A DNA stretch of 64,000 bases from Litchfieldella anticariensis FP35 = DSM 16096 (GCF_000409775.1 NZ_KE332392.1:412459-476458), one strand, 5' to 3'; shown: positions 1 to 9,300, counted from the first letter of the stretch. The notes: generated by a model from the letters alone, not told the origin. Made by a program: numbers and translations.

Positions 1-1552
1 CTAGTGTCCGGTAACCGGCCTGGCGAAAGCGGTGGGCCATGCGTCCAGCCTGGTCGATCAACCATTGCCCATAGGGCAGGCTCAGCGACGACTGAGTGAT
101 GACGTTCATGAAGTGTTGGGGACCCAGGATACCCTGCTTGGGATGCCGCCAGCGGGCAAGTGCCTCGAATCCAACGATCTCATTGTGGTGAAACGAGAGG
201 ATCGGCTGGTAGAAAAGCTCGATCTGGCCGCTTTCGAAAGCCGACTTGATGATCGAGAACACGTCTTCGCTGTCCGATGCTGGGCCAAGGGGGTCGGCCA
301 AGGCAATGCGGTTCTTGCCGGACTGCTTTGCCTCGTACATGGCCGTATCGGCAGCATCGAGTAAGTGAGCGCAAGCGACACTGTGATCGTTGGTGAAGGC
401 GATACCGATTGAAACCGAGACTTTGACCCACTGGCCGTTGTCGAGTTCGAACGGCTGGATGATGTCGTCGAGTACCTTTTGTGCGACCTTACCGGCCTTC
501 TCGATAGTCCCCAGGCCATTCAAGGCAATCACGAACTCATCACCGCCAAAGCGGGCGGTAAGGTCGTTGGCGCGCATCAGGCGTTTCAAGCGACGACTGA
601 TCTCGATTAGCAGTTCGTCGCCACTGGCATGGCCGAAGTTATCGTTGACCGGCTTGAAGTCGTCCAAATCGAGAAACAATACGGCCAGGCCTGTCTGGGT
701 AAATTGTAGGCTTTCGATCTGGCGTTCCAGCAAACTATTGAAATGTTCGCGATTGAATAACCCGGTCAGTGGATCGTAGCTGGCCATACGTTCCAGGCGG
801 GCCTGATTGAGGCGTCGTTGTGTGATGTCACGGAACACGCCGATGTAGTTGACGATTTGGCCGGCTTCATCACGGATCGCCGAGATGGTGGTGTTCTCGA
901 TCAACTGACTACCGTCCTTGCGTCGATTCCAGATGTCACCACTCCAGAAGCCGCGCTCCTCCACAGCGGCGAACATGCTTTGATAGAAACCGGTATCGTG
1001 CTTGCCCGATGACAGCAGGTTGGGTTTCTTGCCGACCACTTCATGGCGGCTGTAGCCGGTAAGTTCGGTGAAGGCTGGGTTGGTATCGATGATGAGCTTG
1101 TCGGCATCGGTGACCAGTATCCCGTCATGCGTGTTACGGAATACCGCCTGGGCTAGTTCCATGCGCTGGCGGGCATGCTCACGCTCGCTGACATCGCGCT
1201 GAATACCGATCAGGTAGCGATGCCCGCTCTGCAACAGAGGCGAGATGCTTACCTCATTCCAGAACTTGGTGCCGTCTTTACGGCGGTTTTCCAAGGTTAG
1301 TGTGATGGGATAACCCTGTTCGATGGCATCGCGTAATGCGGCAATGGCTTCACGGTCGGTATTCTGGGTCTGCAGTAGACGGCATGATTGACCGAGTACT
1401 TCGTGACGGGCGTAGCCGGTAAGAATCTCGAAGCCACGATTGACGAATACCAGTGGACAGCCGGCGACCTCACCGTCGGCGATGGAGATGGATAGGCTGG
1501 GAATTTCCAGCAACCTGGCGAGCGTGGTCGGCAAGGCAGCAAGTCGGCCCAA
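1..1552 (-). CDS. LOV/PAS-PAS-GGDEF-EAL cyclic-di-GMP signalling protein, partial (C-terminus off the left edge)
   Basis: The minus-strand frame is open from about 1552 to the window edge. In order it encodes a PAS domain of LOV type, a second PAS domain, a GGDEF domain with intact GGDEF (533-547, about residues 336-340) and an EAL domain beginning with EAL (158-166, about residues 463-465), which is cut. GGDEF domains make c-di-GMP and EAL domains hydrolyse it; the intact motifs suggest a bifunctional or switchable enzyme. The first PAS carries GQSCRLLQ (Cys about residue 57, codon 1382-1384), then NRRKDG and FWN, matching the flavin-binding signature of blue-light LOV domains. There is no in-frame ATG at the N-terminus. 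I chose a TTG at 1552 because an AGGTG lies about 7 bases upstream and an in-frame TAG lies further upstream. No membrane segment is visible, so it is probably cytosolic. Confidence 0.85.
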   Translation of the reverse strand, partial: MGRLAALPTTLARLLEIPSLSISIADGEVAGCPLVFVNRGFEILTGYARHEVLGQSCRLLQTQNTDREAIAALRDAIEQGYPITLTLENRRKDGTKFWNEVSISPLLQSGHRYLIGIQRDVSEREHARQRMELAQAVFRNTHDGILVTDADKLIIDTNPAFTELTGYSRHEVVGKKPNLLSSGKHDTGFYQSMFAAVEERGFWSGDIWNRRKDGSQLIENTTISAIRDEAGQIVNYIGVFRDITQRRLNQARLERMASYDPLTGLFNREHFNSLLERQIESLQFTQTGLAVLFLDLDDFKPVNDNFGHASGDELLIEISRRLKRLMRANDLTARFGGDEFVIALNGLGTIEKAGKVAQKVLDDIIQPFELDNGQWVKVSVSIGIAFTNDHSVACAHLLDAADTAMYEAKQSGKNRIALADPLGPASDSEDVFSIIKSAFESGQIELFYQPILSFHHNEIVGFEALARWRHPKQGILGPQHFMNVITQSSLSLPYGQWLIDQAGRMAHRFRQAGYRTL

Positions 1553-1810
1553 AGTGCAGCACCTGGTTGATTGTCGTTTAGTGAGATTCTAATTCCTTTA
1601 TGTGATGTGTGTCATTGTTTCGGCATTGTTGTTGTATGTATTAATTCTTAGAAATATTTAATCAAGCAAGCGTTGATGCTCGATTGGGACGATCGGCGCC
1701 ACGCGGGAGCGACTTGACTGCGCGCATTCCCGCTATCGATTCGTCAGTGAGCTCATGGCGTTTGATGCGTAGAATGAGGGCTGTGACATGAGCCACCATG
1801 TGGAGCCTCG

Positions 1811-2647
1811 ATGGCCGCCAGTTCTCGCACCACAAACCAGCCGGCACCGCTATCCGGATATGGCGACCGCCATTTCGATGGTCTTGCCGACAAGTTCGCC
1901 GCCAGCCTCTACGGTGCCTCGCGTGGTGAGATCCGTCTCGCCGTTCTCGACCACTTATTGCCGCGTATGCTTCGATTACAGGAGCAGCCGGTGCTGGATG
2001 TAGGGGCTGGTCTGGGACATATGAGCCTCTGGTTTGCCGAACGCGGCCATTCCGTGACCTTGGCCGAGCCTTCCACCGACATGCTGGAGGAAGCTCGTCG
2101 ACAATTGGCTGACCGTCATGCCAGCTTTCTACAGCTTCCGCTTCAGCAGCTTGGCTATGAAGCTCCTGGCCCGTGGCCGCTGATCGTCTGTCATGCGGTG
2201 CTCGAGTGGCTGGGAGATCCGCGTGCCGCCTTGGGCATGCTGGCTGAGTTGCTCTCACCCGGTGGCCAACTGTCGTTGATGGTCTTCAATCACGACGCCC
2301 TGCGTTTTTCCAACGTGATCAAGGGCAACCTCGACAAGGCTTTGGCCGACCGTCTGGCAGGCACCGGCAAGCGCCAGCGCTTGACGCCGATTTCGCCACT
2401 GACGCATGCCGAAATCGAAACTTGGGCGAAGGAGAGTGGCTTGAGTATCGAGGCAGTGGCAGGCGTGCGAGTATTTCACGATTACCTGCGTGAACGTCAT
2501 CCAAGTGCTGAGACCCTGACAAAACTAATCGAACTGGAGCGCCGTTATTGCATGGCCGAACCCTACTGGCGGCTGGGGCGCTATCTGCTTTATACCCTGA
2601 CCAAGCCCGATACTTTGACGACGTCTCTAGCATCGAGCGAAAGCTGA
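1811..2647 (+). CDS. cmoM: tRNA 5-carboxymethoxyuridine methyltransferase CmoM
   Basis: Class I SAM-dependent methyltransferase that methylates the carboxyl group of cmo5U34 in certain tRNAs to give mcmo5U. The 278-residue product has the SAM-binding motif VLDVGAGLG (about residues 61-69), the segment HAVLEWLGDPR, and the family-typical C-terminal segments GVRVFHDYLRE and LIELERRYC; its length is close to E. coli CmoM (261). The ATG at 1811 is preceded by GGAG at a normal distance. It lies just upstream of rsmC on the same strand. CmoB and CmoA, which act earlier in the same pathway, are also in this window but not adjacent. Confidence 0.9.
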   Translation: MAASSRTTNQPAPLSGYGDRHFDGLADKFAASLYGASRGEIRLAVLDHLLPRMLRLQEQPVLDVGAGLGHMSLWFAERGHSVTLAEPSTDMLEEARRQLADRHASFLQLPLQQLGYEAPGPWPLIVCHAVLEWLGDPRAALGMLAELLSPGGQLSLMVFNHDALRFSNVIKGNLDKALADRLAGTGKRQRLTPISPLTHAEIETWAKESGLSIEAVAGVRVFHDYLRERHPSAETLTKLIELERRYCMAEPYWRLGRYLLYTLTKPDTLTTSLASSES

Positions 2648-2705
2648 CAGCGCTCGACCATACCTACGAATTTTTCCCTTGGAACCGCTTCCCGGAGAGT
2701 CTTGC

Positions 2706-3707
2706 ATGAGTGCTGAAACCTCTGTCTGCCAGTTGTTGGAACGCCAGGAGATGGATTATCGCGGCTGGCTATGGGTGGCACCGCCGCGTGACGCCTGGCT
2801 GGAGCACGGGCAGGGCAGGGTGTTGAGTGCCGATAATGGAGTGCTCAGCGTTTGGCACGAGGGAGGTCGACCGACGTTCGAAGCGCTAGCCAATGACTTC
2901 GGAGAGCCGTCCGGAGCGGTACTGTTCTGGCCCAAGACCCATGCATTGGGCGAATGGTGGCTGCTGACGTTATGTCGTCACCTGCCGGAAGGTACGCCAC
3001 TGCAGGTGGTGGGTGAGAACAATGGTGGGGTCAAGCGCGTGCTCAAAGTGCTTGCCGCGCTGGGTTTGGGGTGTCGCAAGCGCGACAGTGCGCGGCGCTG
3101 TACCCTGTTCGAGACCCGCTTGGGCAAGGTTGTCATCGATCCCGAGGTGGCCTGGAGCCGCTTCGAGGTCGAGGGGCTGCAACTGGCCAGTCATCCCGGC
3201 GTGTTTGGCCACGGTAAACTCGATGAAGGCACACAACTGTTGCTGCAACAGTTGCCTGCAGTATTGCCGAAGAGGGAAGGCGCGTTTTCGGTACTGGATA
3301 TGGGCTGCGGCGATGGCATCCTGGCTGCCTGGCTGGCTCGACGCGGGGCCCGTGTTACGGCAGTGGACGTCAATGCTTTCGCTGTCGAGGCCACGCGCCG
3401 CACGCTGGCAGCCAATGACCTGCAAGGCGAGGTGCAGGCCAGTGATGTCTACTCGGCGCTGGAAGGGCGGCGCTTCGATGCCATCGTCAGCAACCCGCCT
3501 TTCCACCAGGAGCGTAGCATCGACTACGGGCCGGCAGCACAGTTGATTGGTGAGGCCCCGCACCATCTCACACCCGGTGGCCAGTTGATCCTGGTAGCCA
3601 ACGCTTTCCTGCCTTATCCGGATCTGCTCGACGCTGCGTTTGGTGGTTTCGAGATCCTTGCCGATGATCGGCGCTTCAGGGTCTATCGGGCGGGACTCAG
3701 GCCGTAG
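2706..3707 (+). CDS. rsmC: 16S rRNA m2G1207 methyltransferase RsmC
   Basis: Methylates the N2 of G1207 in the 30S subunit using SAM. The 333-residue protein has the two-domain layout of RsmC: a degenerate N-terminal methyltransferase-like half and a catalytic C-terminal half with the SAM motif VLDMGCGDGIL and the NPPFH motif (about residue 261) that contacts the guanine. The frame is open 9 codons further upstream, but ATG 2706 is preceded by GGAGAG and matches the usual family start. It follows cmoM by about 60 bases and is probably cotranscribed. It converges with greB, with only 4 bases between the stop codons. Confidence 0.92.
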   Translation: MSAETSVCQLLERQEMDYRGWLWVAPPRDAWLEHGQGRVLSADNGVLSVWHEGGRPTFEALANDFGEPSGAVLFWPKTHALGEWWLLTLCRHLPEGTPLQVVGENNGGVKRVLKVLAALGLGCRKRDSARRCTLFETRLGKVVIDPEVAWSRFEVEGLQLASHPGVFGHGKLDEGTQLLLQQLPAVLPKREGAFSVLDMGCGDGILAAWLARRGARVTAVDVNAFAVEATRRTLAANDLQGEVQASDVYSALEGRRFDAIVSNPPFHQERSIDYGPAAQLIGEAPHHLTPGGQLILVANAFLPYPDLLDAAFGGFEILADDRRFRVYRAGLRP

Positions 3708-3711
3708 CTCA

Positions 3712-4251
3712 TCAGGTGCTTGGCTCACGATATTCGATATCGGTGATGATATACGTCGTTTCGCCTCCGGGGGCGGTGACGGTGGCCTCGTCGTCGAGGG
3801 CCTTGCCGAGCAGGGCCTTGGCCAGTGGTGCATCGACACTGATCCAGCGCTTGTCGGTATTGGTTTCGTCGTGGCCGACAATGCGAATACGCAGCTCTTC
3901 ACCTTCTTCATCTTCGAGCGTGACGAAAGCACCGAAGTAAATGCGGCCGGTGTCCGCCGGCAGCCGGTCGACCACCTGCAATTCGTCGAGCCGTTTGCCT
4001 AGATAGCGGATACGCGCGATGACACGGTTGAGTTCTTTCTTGTTATAAGTGTAATCGGCGTTCTCGCTGCGATCGCCGAGTGCCGCGGCCTCGCCTACCT
4101 TGGTCGAAAGTTCGGGGCGCTTCACTCGCGACAAATGGTCGTGAATGCCCTTGAGGCGGGCGTAGCCCTCGGGGGTGATCAGGTTGCTCTTGGGTTCCTG
4201 GCGCGGATCCTTGGCAGGATCGCGCCAGCGGGTCATATTGCGGCCTTTCAT
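3712..4251 (-). CDS. greB: transcription elongation factor GreB
   Basis: Binds the secondary channel of RNA polymerase and stimulates transcript cleavage to rescue backtracked complexes. The 179-residue product has the N-terminal coiled-coil with the acidic tip segment GDRSENADYTYNKKEL and the C-terminal FKBP-like domain ending in YIITDIEYRE. This is slightly longer than E. coli GreB (158); the true start may be the second Met (4236). It converges with rsmC, and its 5' side faces the divergent TPR gene across 222 bases. Confidence 0.93.
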   Translation of the reverse strand: MKGRNMTRWRDPAKDPRQEPKSNLITPEGYARLKGIHDHLSRVKRPELSTKVGEAAALGDRSENADYTYNKKELNRVIARIRYLGKRLDELQVVDRLPADTGRIYFGAFVTLEDEEGEELRIRIVGHDETNTDKRWISVDAPLAKALLGKALDDEATVTAPGGETTYIITDIEYREPST

Positions 4252-4473
4252 GGGGTCGTTCGCGCTGTCATTCGTTGATCACTACCTTAACGCAACCGTG
4301 GGATGCATACACGATAGCATGCGCGTCGCGTTGCAATTGGCGAATTATGGCAAGTGTTCCGCCTCACTGCTCAAGACTAGTAAATCATTCAAACGTTCGT
4401 TACATTTAATTGGCGATACCCTATCGCTGCAACGACACGCCCGTATGCAATAACAAAACGAAGGAGCTCGCCA

Positions 4474-5112
4474 ATGATCCGCCGCCGGTTGTCGATCGCC
4501 ATACTTGGAGTGGGGCTGTCGCTCGCTTCTTTGGGCATGGTCCAGGCCTATGAAAACGAGGTTTTCGCTCTCAAGAACCGGTGGGAACATATCACCACCC
4601 AGGTACCGGAACGTGAACGTGCCGATGACTTCTCGGCATTGGCCGAGGATGCAAGAACGTTGGCCGAGGAGTATCCGCAAGCCGCTCGAGTGCTGGTCTG
4701 GGAAGGTATCATCCTGGCATCCCAGGCGCGAGCACAGGGAGGGATTGGAGCGTTAGGGCTGGCCAAGGAAGCGCGTGCAGTGCTGGAGCGTGCCATCGAC
4801 ATCGACCCTCAGGGGAATAACGGTTCGGCCTATGTGACCTTGGGGGCATTGTATGATCGGGCGCCGGGGTGGCCACTGGGCTTCGGCGATAGTGAGACCG
4901 CGCAAGAGATGTTCTCACGAGCGTTGGAGATCCGACCCGAAGGCATTGACGTGAATTACTACTATGCCACCTTCCTCGAAGACGAAGGACGTCAGGGCGA
5001 GGCCAGGGAACATGCTCGCCGGGCGGTGGAAGGGCAGGCCCGCGAGGATCGGCAGGCCTCCGACGAAGCGCTGCGAGAGCAGGCGCGTTCGCTGCTGGCC
5101 GAGCTGGAGTAG
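4474..5112 (+). CDS. exported TPR-repeat protein of unknown function
   Basis: The 212-residue protein has a Sec signal peptide (RRR start, hydrophobic core, likely cleavage after VQA near residue 25), so it should be periplasmic. The mature part is alpha-helical and built of TPR-like units such as AARVLVWEGIILASQAR, AVLERAIDIDPQG and EMFSRALEIRPEG, which usually mediate protein contacts. No catalytic motif is seen. AAGGAG precedes the ATG at 4474. It ends about 40 bases before the PhoD-like phosphatase gene and may be cotranscribed with it. The function is not recognisable from the sequence. Confidence 0.8.
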   Translation: MIRRRLSIAILGVGLSLASLGMVQAYENEVFALKNRWEHITTQVPERERADDFSALAEDARTLAEEYPQAARVLVWEGIILASQARAQGGIGALGLAKEARAVLERAIDIDPQGNNGSAYVTLGALYDRAPGWPLGFGDSETAQEMFSRALEIRPEGIDVNYYYATFLEDEGRQGEAREHARRAVEGQAREDRQASDEALREQARSLLAELE

Positions 5113-5154
5113 ATTCGAGACGCCACGTTGTCATTTGCGTTACGCTTGGCGTCC

Positions 5155-7128
5155 ATGACAACCGTTGACTCCTCTCATTCCACGCTGCCCGCCGTTCTGG
5201 TCGGCCCCCTACTGCGCCGGGTCTCTCCTGAGCGGATCGTAATGTGGCTGGTCGGCTCTCGCCCATTGTCGTTGTACTTGACGCTGATACCGGAGGATGG
5301 CTCTGCGTCGCATGAACGCAGGCTCGATGACGCTTCATGTCGTTGCCTGACAGTGGGGCGTCATGCCCATGTGCACCTCATCGATGTCCGTCTCGAATCT
5401 CCCTTGCCCCAGGATGTGAGAATCGACTACGACCTGGCGCTAGTGGACGAGGCAGGCCGGGCCGTGAGTATTGCCGAGTGGGGAACGCACCTGAGCTATG
5501 ATGGCGCCGCCTTGCCGGGGTTCGTGATCGCTTCACGCATCAGTAGCTTGCTGCATGGTTCCTGCCGCAAACCTCATCATCCCGGCGCCGATGGCTTGGC
5601 CCGAGCCGACACGTGGCTTGGCGAGCGATGGGCCGCATCACGCGAGCGTCCCGCTTGGCTGCTGATGACTGGCGATCAAGTCTATGCCGATGATGTGGCT
5701 GGCCCCATGTTGGCAGCCATCCATGCCTTGATTCGGCGCCTGGGGTTATTCGACGAAATACTGGAAGGGGCAACGGTAAACGATAGTCAGGCATTGTATG
5801 AGGCGCCGGAGAGTTACTACAGGCGCGAGTGGTTATTGCCCGACGTCGAGTCCAGCGAGGCACTGCGTGATCGTTTCTTCGGTGGGGTAAGAAAACCGGT
5901 CTTCACCTCGGCCAATGCCCACAATCACCTGATCACCTTTGCCGAAGTGATGGCCATGTACCTGTTGGTGTGGTCGCCTGTGCCTTGGCGGTTGATCGAG
6001 ATCGAACGTCCCTCTCTCACAGCCGAGCAGGCAGCTCTTTACGAGCAGGAGCGCGTCATCATCGATGACTTCATCGGTAGCTTGTCTGGCGTGGCCAGGG
6101 TAATGGCAAACCTGCCGACTTTGATGATTTTCGACGATCACGACATCACCGACGATTGGAACCTGACCGCTGGCTGGGAACAGACGGCCTATGGACATCC
6201 ATTCTCGCGGCGCATCATTGGCAATGCGCTGTTGGCCTACACGCTATGTCAAGGATGGGGCAACGATCCCGACCGCCTGGCTGACCCCATCGAAGCGTTG
6301 GTCCGTTTGTTGGCAAGGGCAGGTGAAGATCTCCGTTTGCCGGCTAGTGACCAGGATGCCCTGATTCAGCACCTGTTGCGCTTCGAGGGTTGGGAGTTCG
6401 TGGTGCCTACCACACCCCGACTGGTGGTACTGGACACGCGTACGCGTCGCTGGCGAAGTGAACGTCGCCGTAACCATCCTTCAGGGTTGATGGATTGGGA
6501 GGCGTTGTCGGAGTTGCAGCAGGTATTGCTGGACGCGCCCTCGGTCATCATCGTGTCGCCAGCACCAATGTTCGGCGTCAAGCTGATCGAAGGGGTGCAG
6601 AAGCTGTTCACTTTGGCTGGCAAGCCACTACTGGTGGACGCTGAAAACTGGATGGCCCACCGTGGCGCCGCCAGTGTCATGCTCAATATCTTCCGTCATT
6701 CGCGGACGCCGGGGAACTATGTGATCCTCTCGGGCGATGTGCATTACTCCTTCGTCTACGATATTCATATTCGCCACCGTCGCGAGGGGCCCAGGTTATG
6801 GCAGATCACCAGCAGTGGCCTGAAAAATGCGTTTCCCGATACGCTGCTGGACTGGTTCGATCGCCTCAATCGTTGGCTTTATACCCCCCTCTCGCCGTTG
6901 AACTGGTTCACCAAGCGACGTGCCATGCACATACGGCCGCGAACGCCAGATTGCGCCAAGGCTGGCGAGCGGTTGTGGAACGGTGCCGGTATCGGCCTGG
7001 TGCGGCTCGATGATGAAGGGTGTCCCAGTGAGATCGTGCAGCTCGATGCCAATGGTGACGATATCCAGTTCCTGGTTGATCGGCTCTCCACCGGCAGTGA
7101 GGGGGCAGACGAGGTTGGCATCCGCTAG
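5155..7128 (+). CDS. PhoD-like metallophosphatase family protein
   Basis: The 657-residue protein carries motifs of the PhoD/alkaline phosphatase D metallophosphatase fold: GDQVYADD (about residue 171), FDDHDITDDW (about residue 327) and LSGDVHYS (about residue 526), which coordinate a dinuclear metal centre in this family. The substrate is unknown. Unlike classical PhoD there is no clear signal peptide, suggesting a cytosolic member. ATG 5155 is the first ATG; a TTG at 5128 in the same frame is an alternative start. It is followed after 43 bases by nudF. Confidence 0.8.
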   Translation: MTTVDSSHSTLPAVLVGPLLRRVSPERIVMWLVGSRPLSLYLTLIPEDGSASHERRLDDASCRCLTVGRHAHVHLIDVRLESPLPQDVRIDYDLALVDEAGRAVSIAEWGTHLSYDGAALPGFVIASRISSLLHGSCRKPHHPGADGLARADTWLGERWAASRERPAWLLMTGDQVYADDVAGPMLAAIHALIRRLGLFDEILEGATVNDSQALYEAPESYYRREWLLPDVESSEALRDRFFGGVRKPVFTSANAHNHLITFAEVMAMYLLVWSPVPWRLIEIERPSLTAEQAALYEQERVIIDDFIGSLSGVARVMANLPTLMIFDDHDITDDWNLTAGWEQTAYGHPFSRRIIGNALLAYTLCQGWGNDPDRLADPIEALVRLLARAGEDLRLPASDQDALIQHLLRFEGWEFVVPTTPRLVVLDTRTRRWRSERRRNHPSGLMDWEALSELQQVLLDAPSVIIVSPAPMFGVKLIEGVQKLFTLAGKPLLVDAENWMAHRGAASVMLNIFRHSRTPGNYVILSGDVHYSFVYDIHIRHRREGPRLWQITSSGLKNAFPDTLLDWFDRLNRWLYTPLSPLNWFTKRRAMHIRPRTPDCAKAGERLWNGAGIGLVRLDDEGCPSEIVQLDANGDDIQFLVDRLSTGSEGADEVGIR

Positions 7129-7171
7129 CCAGGTCGTGATAATGGCATCTTTGACATGATCCGGAGGCACC

Positions 7172-7798
7172 ATGGATGAACCGTCGCTACCGCCTGTGCC
7201 TTTCTCGGCCGCGGATGTCGAGCGTATCGAAGACGAATGTCTGTATCAGGGGTTCTTCAGGCTCGAGCGCCGGCGTTTGCGTCATCGGTTGTTCGAAGGC
7301 GGCTGGAGCCACGAGGTAGTACGCGAGGTCCATCTGCGCCATGATGCTGTGGGAGTGCTGCTCTATGATCCGGAGCGCGACAAGGTGGTGCTGGTAGAGC
7401 AGATCCGTGCCGGAGCCCTCGACGATCCCGAGAGTCCCTGGAAAATCGAGATCGTCGCCGGCCTGATCGAAGCCGGTGAGGATCCCGTTTCCGTGGCGCA
7501 CCGCGAGGCGCATGAGGAAGCCGGCTGCGAGATAGTGGAGCTCATCGAGTTGCACACCTATTATCCGAGTCCCGGCGCTTGCAATGAACGGGTCACGCTG
7601 TATTGCGGTCTGGTCGACAGTCGTGGATTGGGCGGCGTGCATGGTCTGGACGAAGAGCATGAGGATATCCGGGTTCATGTGCTAGGGTTTCTCAAAGCTT
7701 GGGAACTTCTGGAGTCCGGTAAACTCGACAACGCCATGTGCCTGATCGCCTTCCATTGGTTGGCGCGCGAACGGGCCTCACTGCGAGCAAGGAGGTAA
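7172..7798 (+). CDS. nudF: ADP-ribose pyrophosphatase NudF
   Basis: Nudix hydrolase that splits ADP-ribose into AMP and ribose-5-phosphate. The 208-residue product contains a complete Nudix box, GLIEAGEDPVSVAHREAHEEAGCEI (split here as GLIEAGEDP, then REAHEEAGCE), at about residues 95-118, followed by the family segment YYPSPGACNERVTLYCG. It heads the compact group nudF-DUF1249-cpdA (gaps 4 and about 240 bases), the same order as in E. coli nudF-yqiB-cpdA. Confidence 0.93.
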   Translation: MDEPSLPPVPFSAADVERIEDECLYQGFFRLERRRLRHRLFEGGWSHEVVREVHLRHDAVGVLLYDPERDKVVLVEQIRAGALDDPESPWKIEIVAGLIEAGEDPVSVAHREAHEEAGCEIVELIELHTYYPSPGACNERVTLYCGLVDSRGLGGVHGLDEEHEDIRVHVLGFLKAWELLESGKLDNAMCLIAFHWLARERASLRARR

Positions 7799-7802
7799 CT
7801 CT

Positions 7803-8249
7803 GTGGCCAAGACCGCTTACGTCACCGACCTCAAGAGCCTGCAAGGCGAGTGTAGTGCCAACTACCTGCGCCTGACGCGGCTGCTCGGGGATCTCGAGGC
7901 CGGCGAAGTGCGCGAAGTGGCCCTCAAGGGGCGTGAGATGCGCTTTGGCTCGCTGTGGCTCGAAGTGCTCGAGCGTGCGCCTTACACCACCATCGTCCGT
8001 GTATCGCAGTCCGGTGTGCTGGACGCTATCATCGAGCCGCTGCGCATGCGCGTGCACCTGTACCACGATGTGCGCATGGCGGAGGTCACCGATTTCCAGC
8101 GGCAACGTCATTTCGATGGTCGCTACCGCTACCCCAATGCGCGGATGCACCAACCTGATGAAAAGCTGCAGTTGAATCGCTTCTTGGGCGAATGGTTGGA
8201 GTATGGCCTGGCGCATGGGCATTCCTTGGATATTCCTGCTCTCCGCTAA
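7803..8249 (+). CDS. yqiB: DUF1249 (YqiB-like) family protein
   Basis: The 148-residue cytosolic protein of the YqiB/DUF1249 family is always small and usually encoded between nudF and cpdA, as here; its biochemical role is not established. It begins with GTG at 7803, 4 bases after nudF, preceded by a strong AAGGAGGT, so translation is likely coupled. Conserved-looking segments include ANYLRLTRLL, FGSLWLEVLER and NRFLGEWLEYGL. No signal peptide or membrane segment. Confidence 0.85.
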   Translation: MAKTAYVTDLKSLQGECSANYLRLTRLLGDLEAGEVREVALKGREMRFGSLWLEVLERAPYTTIVRVSQSGVLDAIIEPLRMRVHLYHDVRMAEVTDFQRQRHFDGRYRYPNARMHQPDEKLQLNRFLGEWLEYGLAHGHSLDIPALR

Positions 8250-8356
8250 AGAAACACCGCATAAATGTCTGCGCAGGCAAATCGCTGCGTTGCGCGGTGC
8301 TGGTGCGCCAGCCCGGTCGGAATCCTCACCTATACCCCATAGGCTCCGGTTGACTC

Positions 8357-8399
8357 GAAACCTGCGGTTTCTCGCCCCTCCGGGGCCATCCTTCGGATG
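8357..8399. repeat. three adjacent 3-base-loop hairpins between the DUF1249 gene and cpdA
   Basis: Three short perfect stems follow one another: GAAACC-TGC-GGTTTC (8357-8371), GCCCC-TCC-GGGGC (8374-8386) and CATCC-TTC-GGATG (8387-8399). They lie in the 240-base gap before cpdA and are not followed by a T-run, so they are not a classical terminator. They may be an RNA structure or part of a repeat element. The rest of the gap (8250-8356, 8400-8489) shows nothing I can name. Confidence 0.6.
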
Positions 8400-8492
8400 T
8401 TTGTCGCTGCGCTCGGTTCTGTGCTCCGTGTGCCTTGCGCTTTACACTGCTCGTCGATTTCTTCGTCGTTTCTCCAAGGGATTTTTATTGTG

Positions 8493-9227
8493 ATGCGACT
8501 GATTCAGATAACGGACTGCCATCTGCATGCCGATCCCGAGGCGCGCTCGCGAGTTGGCTTTCCCTTGCGTCAGCTACAGGCAGTGATCGAACATGCGCGT
8601 CGCCAGCGCCCGGACATATTGCTGGTGACTGGTGACGTCAGCGAGGATGAAACGCCGCTTTCCTACCGTCATGCGGTGGAGGCTTTCTCTTCCCTGGAGT
8701 GCCCATGGTTCTGGTTGCCGGGCAACCACGACCTCCCGCAGTGCATGGCCGAGCAGCGCGAGATCCTCGATGACATCGATCTTGGCGATTGGCGTTTGCT
8801 GGTGCTCGATACTCAAGTCAGCGGTCAGCCGCATGGCGAACTTGGGCAAGCCCAGTTGCAGACACTTGCCGAGCGTCTGGAAGAGGATGACAAACCGACA
8901 TTGCTGGCCATGCACCACCCTCCCGTGGAGGTGGGCTCGGTCTGGATGGATGCCATTGGGCTTCAGGATCGTGAGGCGTTATGGCAGACACTTGCCGCTT
9001 ATGGCCAAGTACGTGCCATCCTGTTTGGTCATATTCATCAGGCCTTCGCCAGCCGCCATTCGCTGCAGGAAGGGGAGGTTGCCGTCTACGGCTGTCCATC
9101 GACGACTGACCAGTTCTTGGCGGGCTCACCCGAATTCGCGATCGACGAAGCTTCGCGTCCAGGCTATCGGGTCATCGACCTGAAGGGCAAGACGTTGACC
9201 ACGTGGGTGGAGCGCGTCAACTTATGA
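8493..9227 (+). CDS. cpdA: 3',5'-cyclic AMP phosphodiesterase CpdA
   Basis: Metallophosphoesterase that hydrolyses cAMP. The 244-residue protein has the expected metal-binding motifs in order: ITDCHLH near the start, GDVSEDE, GNHD, MHHPP and FGHIHQ, all intact. ATG 8493 follows an AAGGG; the GTG directly before it (8490) is an equally possible start. The open frame extends to 8397, but that part does not resemble the family. In E. coli cpdA is followed by yqiA-parE; here those two genes are 9 kb further on. Confidence 0.92.
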   Translation: MRLIQITDCHLHADPEARSRVGFPLRQLQAVIEHARRQRPDILLVTGDVSEDETPLSYRHAVEAFSSLECPWFWLPGNHDLPQCMAEQREILDDIDLGDWRLLVLDTQVSGQPHGELGQAQLQTLAERLEEDDKPTLLAMHHPPVEVGSVWMDAIGLQDREALWQTLAAYGQVRAILFGHIHQAFASRHSLQEGEVAVYGCPSTTDQFLAGSPEFAIDEASRPGYRVIDLKGKTLTTWVERVNL

Positions 9228-9236
9228 CCTTGATAT

Positions 9237-9300
9237 TCCTTATAAGGCTAAAAAGATAGTTCTTAATTCTTTGACGTTATCATAACCGTCTCAGTACCCT
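9237..9300 (+). promoter_or_regulatory. AT-rich candidate promoter/CysB region upstream of cysD
   Basis: The 186 bases between cpdA and cysD contain an AT-rich block (TCCTTATAAGGCTAAAAAG, then ATAGTTCTTAATTCTTTGAC) unlike the flanking GC-rich DNA. Promoters of cys genes activated by CysB commonly have such AT-rich TTC/ATTCTTA tracts. This is placement and composition only; I could not define -35 and -10 boxes with certainty. Confidence 0.3.

Noticed and set aside
2970-3932. 320-codon minus-strand frame opposite rsmC and greB
   Set aside because: It crosses the ends of two well-supported genes and shows no protein-family features; a shadow of GC-rich coding DNA.
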